Positions 30,060-37,866 of a stretch of DNA of 64,000 bases are shown here, piece by piece (positions within the stretch are counted from its first letter, which is position 1; each line of letters starts with the position of its first letter). The notes beneath the pieces were generated by a model. It did not search any database. It was not told the DNA's origin and saw nothing but the letters and a program-made list of their open reading frames with translations. This DNA is from Aeromonas taiwanensis. Its GTDB lineage: Bacteria; Pseudomonadota; Gammaproteobacteria; Enterobacterales; Aeromonadaceae. A program made the position numbers and the translations under genes. The stretch spans positions 1 to 64,000 of the forward strand of contig NZ_CDDD01000099.1 in assembly GCF_000820165.1 (NCBI RefSeq). Direction: 5' to 3'.

Positions 30060-30794
30060 ATGATCAAGCTAACCGGCCTCTCCAAGGCTTATGACGGGAA
30101 TCAGGTGCTCAACGGCATCGATCTTGAGGTTAAAAAGGGTGAGATTGTCGTCATCATCGGTCCATCCGGCACCGGCAAGTCGACCCTGCTGCGCTGCCTC
30201 AACCTGCTGGAAACCCCGGATGCCGGCCGACTCGCCATCGACGATCTGCAGCTGGATCTGGCCAAGGCCAGCGACCAGCAGGCCATCGAGCTGCGCAAGC
30301 GTGCCTCCTTCGTGTTCCAGAATTACGCCCTGTTTGCCAACAAGACGGCGCTGGACAACATCGCCGAGGGGCTGATCACCGTCTGGAAGCAGCCGAAGGC
30401 GGAGGCCCGTGCCACCGCCCTTGGCATCCTCAAGGACATCGGCCTCGCCGAGAAAAAGGATGCCTATCCCGCCTCCCTCTCCGGTGGCCAGCAGCAGCGG
30501 GTCGGCATCGGCCGCGCCATGGCAGCACACTCCAAGGTGATCCTGTTTGACGAGCCCACTTCCGCCCTCGATCCCGAGTGGGTCGACGAGGTACTGGGCC
30601 TGATGAAGCAGCTCGCCCGCCAGCACCAGACCATGGTGGTGGTGACCCACGAGATCGAGTTCGCCCGTGATGTCGCCGATCGGGTGATCTTCATGGAGGG
30701 AGGACGGATCGTGGAGCAGGGTCCGCCGAGCCAGATATTGGTCGATCCGCAGGATCCCCGCACCCGGGAATTCCTGCGCAAAGTACTTAAATAG
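30060..30794 (+). CDS. Amino-acid ABC transporter ATPase
   Basis: 244 residues. Walker [13 protein letters not shown]-loop [17 protein letters not shown], signature [14 protein letters not shown], Walker [15 protein letters not shown] and the switch histidine VVTHE are all intact. It is typical of GlnQ/TcyN-type importers. AAGGAGG lies 6 bp before the ATG. It is the last gene of the three-gene operon placed between dnaA and rpmH. Confidence 0.94.
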   Translation: MIKLTGLSKAYDGNQVLNGIDLEVKKGEIVVIIGPSGTGKSTLLRCLNLLETPDAGRLAIDDLQLDLAKASDQQAIELRKRASFVFQNYALFANKTALDNIAEGLITVWKQPKAEARATALGILKDIGLAEKKDAYPASLSGGQQQRVGIGRAMAAHSKVILFDEPTSALDPEWVDEVLGLMKQLARQHQTMVVVTHEIEFARDVADRVIFMEGGRIVEQGPPSQILVDPQDPRTREFLRKVLK

Positions 30795-30804
30795 CTCTCT
30801 CTTT

Positions 30805-30825
30805 GGCGGCTCTGCCGCCTTTTTT
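30805..30825 (+). terminator. Terminator of the amino-acid ABC operon
   Basis: GGCGGC, loop TCT, GCCGCC and TTTTTT, starting 11 bp after the ATPase stop codon. Confidence 0.9.
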
Positions 30826-30945
30826 CTTGAGGGATCCTTGTTTAACCCCGGGTTGCCAGTATAATTCGGGGCCCTTGATCCTCCGGATCCAGCCAGCTTT
30901 TCCTGCTTGTATGACGAGCAGGGCGAGGCGGGAAGGAACGGCGGA

Positions 30946-30974
30946 TTGACGAGAAGCTGAACTCTGTTTAGAAT
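30946..30974 (+). promoter_or_regulatory. Promoter of rpmH-rnpA
   Basis: TTGACG (30946-30951) and TAGAAT (30969-30974) are 17 bp apart, about 90 bp before rpmH. This is the best sigma-70-like match in the gap. Confidence 0.75.
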
Positions 30975-31063
30975 TCGGCCTCTTTTGCTAGTCGTCACAC
31001 GCTATAGCTGGCGCGTCGGCTAAGTGTGACAATCAAAACTGTACAGAAATACGGAATCGAATC

Positions 31064-31198
31064 ATGAAACGTACTTTTCAACCGTCCAACCTGAAGCGCA
31101 AGCGCTCTCACGGTTTCCGCGCTCGCATGGCTACTGCCAACGGGCGCAAAGTTCTGGCCGCTCGTCGTGCCAAGGGTCGTGCCCGCCTGGTAGTCTAA
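31064..31198 (+). CDS. rpmH: Ribosomal protein bL34
   Basis: 44 residues, very basic, beginning [20 protein letters not shown], which is near-universal for L34. The acidic content is almost nil, as expected. Its TAA stop overlaps the rnpA ATG by one base. In many bacteria rpmH is next to dnaA in the opposite direction; here a transporter operon lies between them. Confidence 0.98.
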   Translation: MKRTFQPSNLKRKRSHGFRARMATANGRKVLAARRAKGRARLVV

Positions 31199-31557
31199 TG
31201 CCTACCCAGCACACCTTCTCTCGGGAGTTACGTCTGTTAACTCCCGAACACTTCAAACGCGTTTTCGCCGAGCCTGTCCGGGCCGCTTCTCCGCAAATTA
31301 CGCTTCTCGCTTGCCCCAATTCCCTCGAACACCCCCGTCTTGGTCTCGCCGTGCCCAAAAAGGCGCTCAAGCGTGCCGTCTGGCGCAACCGTGTAAAACG
31401 AGTCGTTCGGGAGAGCTTCCGCCTCAATCAAGCCAATCTGCCCGCTATCGACATCGTCGTGATCGCCAAGGGTGGCGTGAAGGAGATGGACAACGAAGCG
31501 CTGTTCAAGTTACTGGAAAAGCTATGGCGCACTCTTTCACGCCGTTGCAATGGGTAG
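31198..31557 (+). CDS. rnpA: Ribonuclease P protein component
   Basis: 119 residues (E. coli 119). The RNR-type motif is present as [20 protein letters not shown], the conserved RNA-binding helix. The N-terminus [17 protein letters not shown] fits the family. It pairs with the M1 RNA to process the 5' ends of pre-tRNAs. It starts within the rpmH stop codon and overlaps yidD by 34 bp. Confidence 0.96.
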   Translation: MPTQHTFSRELRLLTPEHFKRVFAEPVRAASPQITLLACPNSLEHPRLGLAVPKKALKRAVWRNRVKRVVRESFRLNQANLPAIDIVVIAKGGVKEMDNEALFKLLEKLWRTLSRRCNG

Positions 31558-31772
31558 CCATCAAACTGATACGCCTGTATCAGCTAATCATTAGTCCCCT
31601 GCTCGGGCCGCGCTGCCGTTTCACCCCGACTTGTTCCCAATTTGCGATAGAAGCAATCCGACTTCACGGTTTCATAAAAGGCGTTTGGTTAGCCAGCAAA
31701 CGTCTATTAAAATGCCATCCCTTATCCGAGGGTGGTTATGACCCGGTTCCGCAACCAAAGCGAAGAAACTGA
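31524..31772 (+). CDS. yidD: Membrane protein insertion efficiency factor YidD
   Basis: 82 residues. The DUF37 motifs are clear: [31 protein letters not shown] and [13 protein letters not shown] short amphipathic N-terminal helix sits at the inner face of the membrane. The start MAHSFTPLQ gives the family's usual length and lies inside the rnpA 3' end. The conserved order rnpA-yidD-yidC supports the call. Confidence 0.95.
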   Translation: MAHSFTPLQWVAIKLIRLYQLIISPLLGPRCRFTPTCSQFAIEAIRLHGFIKGVWLASKRLLKCHPLSEGGYDPVPQPKRRN

Positions 31773-31777
31773 AGACT

Positions 31778-33424
31778 ATGGAATCACAACGCAATTTACT
31801 CCTGATCGGTTTGCTGTTCGTGAGCTTCTTGCTCTGGCAACAGTGGGAGTCCGACAAGGCTCCGAAGCCGGCCCCGACGACCGTGGCCCAAACCGAACAT
31901 TTCGTACCTGAAGCCGGTCAGACCGGTGATATTCCTCAGGTTTCCGAGCAAGCAAATGGTAACGCCGCGCGCAAGCTGATCACCGTCTCCTCCGACGTGC
32001 TCAAGCTGACCCTGGATACCCAGGGCGGTGACATCGTCTCTGCCGAACTGCTGGCCCACAAGCTGGAAGAAGGCAAGGAACAGCCGTTCACCCTGCTGAC
32101 CAGCCAACCTGCGCATATCTACGTTGCACAGAGTGGCCTGGTGGGCCGTAACGGTCCGGACAGCCAGCCAGAAGGCCGTCCGACCTATGAAGCCGCCCAG
32201 ACCAGCTACCAGCTGGCAGACGGTCAGGATCAGGTCGTCGTCCCGATGACCTGGACCGACAGCAAGGGCGTTGTCTTCACCAAGGAGTTCGTGCTCAAGC
32301 GCGGTGACTACGCCGTGGGCGTCGACTACAAGATCGACAACAAGTCTGCCGAGCCGGTCCAGGTACAGTTCTACGGTCAGCTGAAGCAGACCATGACCAC
32401 GCCGAAGGATCAGGAAGGTCATGCCATGGTGGCCAGCGCCTACCGTGGTGGTGCCTTCTCCAGCGACGACAGCCGCTACAAGAAGTACACCTTCGACGAG
32501 ATGAAGGATGCCGACCTGAACAAGACCACCCAGGGTGGTTGGGTCGCCATGCTGCAACACTACTTCGTCTCCGCCTGGGCGCCGAATGCCAACGACAGCA
32601 ACAGCTTCTACAGCCGCGTGATCCCGGGCAAGGACCAGGCCATCATCGGTTACAAGGCCCCCCTGGTTGACGTCGCTGCCGGCCAGCAGGCCGAGGTGAG
32701 CGGCAAGCTGTGGATCGGTCCCAAGCTGCAGGATCAGATGGCCAAGGTGGCCAACCACCTGGATCTGACCGTCGACTACGGCTGGCTCTGGTTCATCGCC
32801 CAGCCGCTGCACTGGCTGCTGACCGTGTTCCACGGCTTCGTCCAGAACTGGGGTCTGGCCATCATCATGCTGACCCTGCTGGTCCGCGGCATCATGTTCC
32901 CGCTGACCAAGGCCCAGTACACCTCCATGGCCAAGATGCGCATGCTGCAGCCCAAGCTGGCGGCGCTCAAGGAACGCTTCGGCGACGATCGCCAGAAGAT
33001 GTCCCAGGGCATGATGGAGCTGTACAAGAAGGAGAAGGTCAACCCGCTGGGCGGCTGCCTGCCCATCCTGGTGCAGATGCCCATCTTCATCGCCCTGTAC
33101 TGGGCTCTGATGGAGTCTGTTGAACTGCGCCACGCGCCGTTCGCCCTGTGGATCACCGACCTGTCGGTGAAGGACCCCTTCTTCGTGCTGCCGATCCTCA
33201 TGGGTGCCTCCATGTGGTACCTGCAGAAGATGAGCCCGACCACCATCACGGACCCGATGCAGCAGAAGGTGATGCAGTTCATGCCGATCATCTTCACCTT
33301 CATGTTCCTCTGGTTCCCGGCAGGTCTGACCCTGTACTGGCTGGTGAGCAACGTCATCTCCATCATCCAGCAGACCATCATCTATCGTCAGCTGGAGAAA
33401 AAAGGTCTGCATTCCCGCAGCTAA
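31778..33424 (+). CDS. yidC: Membrane protein insertase YidC
   Basis: 548 residues, exactly the E. coli length. It starts with MESQRNLLLIGLLFVSFLLW (TM1), followed by the large periplasmic domain of Gram-negative YidC (about 60-330) and five helices with the conserved core AIIMLTLLVRGIMFPLTKAQY. The hydrophilic-groove arginine is in LLVRG. It inserts Sec-dependent and Sec-independent inner-membrane proteins, including ATP synthase subunits a and c encoded downstream in this window. Confidence 0.98.
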   Translation: MESQRNLLLIGLLFVSFLLWQQWESDKAPKPAPTTVAQTEHFVPEAGQTGDIPQVSEQANGNAARKLITVSSDVLKLTLDTQGGDIVSAELLAHKLEEGKEQPFTLLTSQPAHIYVAQSGLVGRNGPDSQPEGRPTYEAAQTSYQLADGQDQVVVPMTWTDSKGVVFTKEFVLKRGDYAVGVDYKIDNKSAEPVQVQFYGQLKQTMTTPKDQEGHAMVASAYRGGAFSSDDSRYKKYTFDEMKDADLNKTTQGGWVAMLQHYFVSAWAPNANDSNSFYSRVIPGKDQAIIGYKAPLVDVAAGQQAEVSGKLWIGPKLQDQMAKVANHLDLTVDYGWLWFIAQPLHWLLTVFHGFVQNWGLAIIMLTLLVRGIMFPLTKAQYTSMAKMRMLQPKLAALKERFGDDRQKMSQGMMELYKKEKVNPLGGCLPILVQMPIFIALYWALMESVELRHAPFALWITDLSVKDPFFVLPILMGASMWYLQKMSPTTITDPMQQKVMQFMPIIFTFMFLWFPAGLTLYWLVSNVISIIQQTIIYRQLEKKGLHSRS

Positions 33425-33442
33425 TCTTCCCTGGTGACAAAA

Positions 33443-33469
33443 GAGGCGGCCTTCGGGCCGCCTTTTTTA
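33443..33469 (+). terminator. Terminator of rpmH-rnpA-yidD-yidC
   Basis: GGCGGCC, loop TTC, GGGCCGCC and TTTTTT, 20 bp after the yidC stop codon. Confidence 0.9.
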
Positions 33470-33509
33470 TTACAATGTCCGCAATTACCGAACAGACGAG
33501 TCAAGCAAG

Positions 33510-34871
33510 ATGACAACAGAGACCATAGTGGCCCAGGCCACCGCCCCCGGCCGTGGCGGCGTCGGCATAGTCCGCGTCTCCGGCCCCGCCGCCGAGCGGG
33601 TCGCCGAGATAGTGCTCGGCAGGCTCCCCCGCGTGCGTTACGCCGAATACCTGCCGTTCAAGGACGAGCAGGGGCAACCGCTGGATCAGGGCATCGCCCT
33701 GCTGTTCAAGGCCCCCAACAGCTTCACCGGGGAAGACGTGCTGGAGCTGCAAGGCCACGGTGGCCCCGTCATCCTGGACATGCTGGTGCGCCGCATCCTG
33801 CAGATCGAGGGTGTCCGCCCCGCCCGTCCCGGTGAGTTCAGCGAGCGCGCCTTCCTCAACGACAAACTGGACCTGGCCCAGGCAGAGGCCATCGCCGACC
33901 TCATCGAGGCTTCCAGCGAGCAGGCCGCCCGCAGCGCCATGCACTCCCTGCAGGGGCAGTTCTCCGGCAAGGTGCAGCAGCTGGTGGAGAGCCTCACCCG
34001 GCTGCGTATCTATGTGGAGGCGGCCATCGACTTCCCGGACGAGGAGATCGACTTTCTCTCCGATGGCAAGGTGGCCGGGGATCTCTACGCCATCATGGCA
34101 GAGCTGGACGACGTGCGCGGCGAGGCCAAGCAGGGCGCCCTGCTGCGGGAAGGGATGAAGGTGGTGATCGCCGGTCGTCCCAACGCCGGCAAATCGAGCC
34201 TGCTCAACGCCCTGGCCGGCCGCGAGTCCGCCATCGTCACCGAGATCGCCGGCACCACCCGCGACGTGCTGCGCGAGCACATCCACCTGGACGGCATGCC
34301 GCTGCACATCATCGACACCGCCGGCCTGCGCGATACCCAGGACAAGGTGGAGCAGATCGGTATCGAGCGCGCCTGGGCCGAGATCGAGCAGGCTGACCGG
34401 GTGCTGTTCATGGTGGATGGCACCACCACGGATGCGGTCGACCCCCACGAAATCTGGCCGGAATTTGTCGATCGCCTGCCGAAGAACATCGGCCTCACCG
34501 TGGTGCGCAACAAGGCGGACCTGACCGGCGAGGATCTGTCCCCGAGCGAAGAGCTGGGCCACGCCGTCTACCGCATCTCCGCCAAGACCGAGCTGGGGCT
34601 GCCCGCCTTGCGCGAGCATCTGAAGGCCTGCATGGGCTTCCAGGGCAACACCGAGGGGGGCTTCATGGCCCGCCGCCGCCACCTGGACGCCCTGGAGCGT
34701 GCCGCCGAGCGGCTGCTGGTAGCCAGGGAACAGCTGGAGGTGTTCGTCGCCGGCGAGCTGGTGGCCGAGGAGCTGCGCCTGGCGCAGGAGTCCCTCTCCG
34801 AGATCACCGGCGAATTCAGCTCGGACGATTTGCTGGGCCGGATCTTCTCCAGCTTCTGCATCGGCAAGTAG
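33510..34871 (+). CDS. mnmE: tRNA modification GTPase MnmE
   Basis: 453 residues (E. coli 454). The N-terminal folate-binding domain is followed by a helical domain interrupted by the G domain: P-loop [10 protein letters not shown], switch [19 protein letters not shown] and NKAD. The C-terminus is the obligatory CIGK motif. With MnmG, encoded 12 kb downstream, it installs the cmnm5 group at U34 of several tRNAs. The yidC terminator lies just upstream, so it probably has its own promoter. Confidence 0.98.
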   Translation: MTTETIVAQATAPGRGGVGIVRVSGPAAERVAEIVLGRLPRVRYAEYLPFKDEQGQPLDQGIALLFKAPNSFTGEDVLELQGHGGPVILDMLVRRILQIEGVRPARPGEFSERAFLNDKLDLAQAEAIADLIEASSEQAARSAMHSLQGQFSGKVQQLVESLTRLRIYVEAAIDFPDEEIDFLSDGKVAGDLYAIMAELDDVRGEAKQGALLREGMKVVIAGRPNAGKSSLLNALAGRESAIVTEIAGTTRDVLREHIHLDGMPLHIIDTAGLRDTQDKVEQIGIERAWAEIEQADRVLFMVDGTTTDAVDPHEIWPEFVDRLPKNIGLTVVRNKADLTGEDLSPSEELGHAVYRISAKTELGLPALREHLKACMGFQGNTEGGFMARRRHLDALERAAERLLVAREQLEVFVAGELVAEELRLAQESLSEITGEFSSDDLLGRIFSSFCIGK

Positions 34872-34894
34872 TGACCACTGACTCGTCGTCTTGT

Positions 34895-34928
34895 CCATCG
34901 GCGCTGGGCGCAGGCAGAGCGCCGATGG
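34895..34928. other. Hairpin between mnmE and the LysR gene
   Basis: A perfect 11-bp stem CCATCGGCGCT/AGCGCCGATGG with a 12-base loop lies 23 bp after mnmE. No T-run follows on either strand, so its role is unclear. It may be a weak terminator or a protein site. Confidence 0.5.
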
Positions 34929-34957
34929 CAAGATAACCCCTTCCCCCAACCCACGGC

Positions 34958-35866
34958 ATGGCCATGACCGACATTCGCAAGCTGGACCTGAATCTGCTCA
35001 AGGCGTTTGATGCCTTGCTGGACGAGCGCAGCGTGACCCAGGCGGCCGCCAGGCTCTCCCTCACCCAGCCGGCCGTCAGCGGCATGCTGACTCGGCTGCG
35101 GGAGAACTTTGACGATCCCCTCTTCGTGCGCACCTCACGCGGCATAGTGCCGACCCAGCGCGCGCTGGCGCTGGCCCCCACACTCAAGCGGGTGCTCGGC
35201 GACATCCAGGTCATGCTGCAACCCACCAGCTTCGATCCGGCCACCGCCACCCTGCGCTGGTCGGTGGCGGCGACCGACTATGCCCTGCAGGCCGTCCTGC
35301 TCCCCTTCCTGCGACAACTGCGCCAGCTGGCCCCGGGCATTCAGGTGGTCGCCCATCCTGTCGAGGATGCCGCCGTCTACAGCCAGCTGGAGCGCGGTGA
35401 GCTGGATCTGGCCCTGATGACCCCGGACTCCACCCCGGACAACCTGCACCTGAGCCCCCTCTATCAGGAGGAGTATGTCTGCGTGGTGCGGGCCGACCAC
35501 CCGGTCACCACGGAGGGCAAGCTGTCGCTGGATCGCTTCTGCGAGCTGGATCATGCGCTGGTCTCCTACAGCGGTGGCGGCCTGCAGGGGGTCACAGATC
35601 ACGCCCTCGCGGCCCAGGGCCGCACCCGCAGGGTCGCCCTGTCGGTGCCCAGCTTCCTGGTGCTGATGGAGGTTCTGCGCTGCAGCGATCTGGTGGCCAT
35701 GCTGCCGCGCCGCCTGGTCTCCCGGGCACAGGGGCTGGCCGTGGTGAACACGCCGCTCGCCATCCCGGGGTTTACCAAGTCGATGGCCTGGCATGAGCGT
35801 GCGCATAACGATCCCGCCCAGCGCTGGTTGCGGGAGCTGATGCAGGCCACCAGCCAGGTGGCATAG
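34958..35866 (+). CDS. LysR-family transcriptional regulator
   Basis: 302 residues. The winged helix-turn-helix is at about 6-65 (LNLLKAFDALLDERSVTQAA, LTQPAVSGMLTRLRENFDDPLF), and a periplasmic-binding-like effector domain follows. The FDDPLFVRTSRG segment places it in the NodD/LeuO-like branch. The target is not obvious: it is tail-to-tail with the old yellow enzyme gene, whose promoter is 1.1 kb away. ATGs at 34958 and 34964 are both possible and neither has a clear ribosome site. Confidence 0.9.
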   Translation: MAMTDIRKLDLNLLKAFDALLDERSVTQAAARLSLTQPAVSGMLTRLRENFDDPLFVRTSRGIVPTQRALALAPTLKRVLGDIQVMLQPTSFDPATATLRWSVAATDYALQAVLLPFLRQLRQLAPGIQVVAHPVEDAAVYSQLERGELDLALMTPDSTPDNLHLSPLYQEEYVCVVRADHPVTTEGKLSLDRFCELDHALVSYSGGGLQGVTDHALAAQGRTRRVALSVPSFLVLMEVLRCSDLVAMLPRRLVSRAQGLAVVNTPLAIPGFTKSMAWHERAHNDPAQRWLRELMQATSQVA

Positions 35867-35868
35867 AA

Positions 35869-35893
35869 AAAGGCGCCGATGGCGCCTTTTTTG
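35869..35893. terminator. Shared terminator of the LysR and OYE genes
   Basis: AAAAGGCGCC, loop GAT, GGCGCCTTTTTT. The A-run and T-run on both sides make it bidirectional between two convergent genes. Confidence 0.9.
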
Positions 35894-35899
35894 TCGGGA

Positions 35900-36997
35900 T
35901 CAGTTGGGGCGATATCGCTCCAGCCAGTGGGCATAGGGGGCGGGCAATACCCAGGATGGCCGATCGATGCCGAGGTTGAGCGCCGCCTGATAGGACCAGT
36001 GCGGGTTCGCGAGATGGACCCGGCCAATCATCACCAGATCCAGCACGCCGTCCGCCACCGTCGCGTCCGCGCTGTGGGGGTTGTCGATGCCCCAGGAGGC
36101 GGCGACGGGCAGCCCCGTCTCCTGCCGCACCCGGCCGGCGACAGGGGCCAGGAAGGCCGGCCCCCACGGAATGGCGGCATCCGGGGTGGAGAAGCCGATG
36201 CTGACGTTCAGCATGTCCAGCCCCTTGTCCGCCATGGCCTTGGTCAGGGCGATCGCCTCTTGCAGCGTCTCCTCGTCCCGCCCGTCATATTCGATCACCC
36301 CGAAGCGGGCGGTCAGTGGCAGGCGCGCCGGCCAGACGGTGCGCACCGCGTCCAGCGTCTCCAGCAGGAAGCGGCCACGGCCGCGCCAGTCACCGCCATA
36401 TTCATCCTCACGCCGGTTGGCATGGACAGAGAAGAAGCTCTGGGCCAGATAACCGTGGGCGAAGTGCAGCTCCAGCCACTCGAAACCGGCCTCCTTCGCC
36501 CGTCTGGCAGCGGCAGCGAAGTCGGCCTGCACGCGGGCGATGTCCTCGTGGGTCATGGCACGGGGGACCCGGTCCAGATGATGACCAAAGGCGATGGCGG
36601 AGGGAGAGAGCGTCTCCCAGCTGCGGGGATCATCCTGCGCTATGTGGTCATCCCCTTCCCAGGGCTTGTTGGCATTCGCCTTGCGCCCGGCATGGGCAAT
36701 CTGGATGCCGGGCACGGCGCCCGCGGCCTTGATGGCGGCGGCAATCCTGGCCAGCTCGGCGGCCTGCTCGTCGTTCCACAGCCCCAGACAGGCAGGGCTG
36801 ATGCGCCCCTCCGGGGAGACGGCGGTCGCCTCGACGATCACCAGACCGGCGCCGCCCCTGGCCAGGCCGGTGTAATGGGCCAGATGCCAGTCATTGGCCA
36901 GCCCGTCCACGGCGCTGTACTGGCACATGGGGGGCACGGCGATACGGTTGCGAAGGGTCACATCCTTGAGGGTAAAAGGGGTGAACAGAGCTGACAT
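35900..36997 (-). CDS. Old yellow enzyme, YqjM/XenA-type NAD(P)H:flavin oxidoreductase
   Basis: 365 residues in a TIM barrel binding FMN. The N-terminus MSALFTPFTLKDVTLRNRIA with PPMCQYS (Cys25, Tyr27) marks the YqjM/XenA subclass, whose cysteine tunes the flavin. The substrate-binding FAHGYLAQSFFS carries the usual histidine region, and DEYGGDWRGRGRFLLE is a family signature. It should reduce activated C=C bonds or nitro compounds with NAD(P)H. The chosen ATG has CAGGAG upstream; a further in-frame ATG 39 bp earlier is less likely. It diverges from an SRPBCC gene. Confidence 0.92.
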   Translation of the reverse strand: MSALFTPFTLKDVTLRNRIAVPPMCQYSAVDGLANDWHLAHYTGLARGGAGLVIVEATAVSPEGRISPACLGLWNDEQAAELARIAAAIKAAGAVPGIQIAHAGRKANANKPWEGDDHIAQDDPRSWETLSPSAIAFGHHLDRVPRAMTHEDIARVQADFAAAARRAKEAGFEWLELHFAHGYLAQSFFSVHANRREDEYGGDWRGRGRFLLETLDAVRTVWPARLPLTARFGVIEYDGRDEETLQEAIALTKAMADKGLDMLNVSIGFSTPDAAIPWGPAFLAPVAGRVRQETGLPVAASWGIDNPHSADATVADGVLDLVMIGRVHLANPHWSYQAALNLGIDRPSWVLPAPYAHWLERYRPN

Positions 36998-37099
36998 AGG
37001 TTCTCCTGACGCCGCCACGGGGGCAGCCACAATCACAAAAGGAGATCATCATGCGGAAAACCGGCCACCCGATGCAAAACGTGATTGCTGATACCTGCC

Positions 37100-37200
37100 A
37101 TCAGCCGGCTCGATATCAGCGCCCTGATGGCTGCCGCCCTAGATATCAGCCTCATAAATATATTAGATAGAAAATCACGATTTTACTTATATCTTCGTTT
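37100..37200. promoter_or_regulatory. Divergent OYE/SRPBCC promoter region with direct repeats
   Basis: Two copies of GATATCAGC (37112-37120 and 37142-37150) are exactly 30 bp apart, about three DNA turns. An AT-rich stretch follows (37151-37200). The gap runs 36998-37270. These are candidate operator half-sites; which protein binds is unknown, although the nearby LysR protein is possible. Confidence 0.45.
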
Positions 37201-37270
37201 TTCTCACCCTGTGATCACCACAACGGGCCCGCCAGCGGGCTCAAGGATGCGTCTGAACGAGGAAGATATG

Positions 37271-37789
37271 ATGAACGAGATTCTATGGCCCGAGGGCTAC
37301 CTGCCCGGATTGACCGACAACTTCGCCTCCAACGAGGTGATAGTGGCAGGCCTGAGCGTGGCCGATGTCTGGCCCCTGCTGAACACCCCGGCGTGCTGGC
37401 CCGATTACTACCCCAATGCCGCCAACATCCGTTTCTACGATGACAAGGGGCCAGAGCTGGCCAGTCAGGTGCGCTTCTACTTCGAGACCTTCGGCTTCCC
37501 GGTCGAGGCCAGGGTCGTGGAGCACGAGCCGCCCGTCGATGGTCAGGCGGCTCGCGTCGCCTGGCACGGCTGGGCGGGGGAAGAAGGCAGCGACGATCGT
37601 CTCGATGTGCACCATGCCTGGCTGCTGGAGGATCTGCCGCTGGGACGGCTGCGGATCCTGACCCAGGAGACTCAGCGCGGCAAACCGGCCCAGGCGATGG
37701 CGATCGCCGAGCCCAACCCCATGATCCATGGCCACGATCTCTGGTTGAAAGGATTGATCAAGGCGGCCCAGGCGGGCAAACGCGCTTGA
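37271..37789 (+). CDS. SRPBCC-fold protein of unknown function
   Basis: 172 residues. It has the look of a START/Bet v1-like (SRPBCC) hydrophobic-ligand fold: an early VADVWPLLNTPACWPDYYPN, beta strands with ARVVEHEPP and ARVAWHGWAG, and a long C-terminal helix with HDLWLKGLIKAAQ. AGGAAG lies 5 bp before the chosen ATG (MNEILWPEG); an ATG 3 bp earlier is also possible. No signal peptide is seen. Its placement head-to-head with an old yellow enzyme suggests a shared response to reactive small molecules; this is inference. Confidence 0.75.
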   Translation: MNEILWPEGYLPGLTDNFASNEVIVAGLSVADVWPLLNTPACWPDYYPNAANIRFYDDKGPELASQVRFYFETFGFPVEARVVEHEPPVDGQAARVAWHGWAGEEGSDDRLDVHHAWLLEDLPLGRLRILTQETQRGKPAQAMAIAEPNPMIHGHDLWLKGLIKAAQAGKRA

Positions 37790-37790
37790 A

Positions 37791-37822
37791 AACAAAGCGG
37801 GATGGCATGGCCATCCCGCTTC
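37791..37822 (-). terminator. Terminator of the fhu operon
   Basis: A perfect 12-bp stem AAGCGGGATGGC/GCCATCCCGCTT with a 3-base loop is followed by TTGTTTTC on the minus strand, 45 bp after the fhuB stop. It also lies right after the SRPBCC gene. Confidence 0.85.
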
Positions 37823-37866
37823 TCGTTCCCAAGGTTCACTTCACAGGCAGATCTTCGAACGGCACC

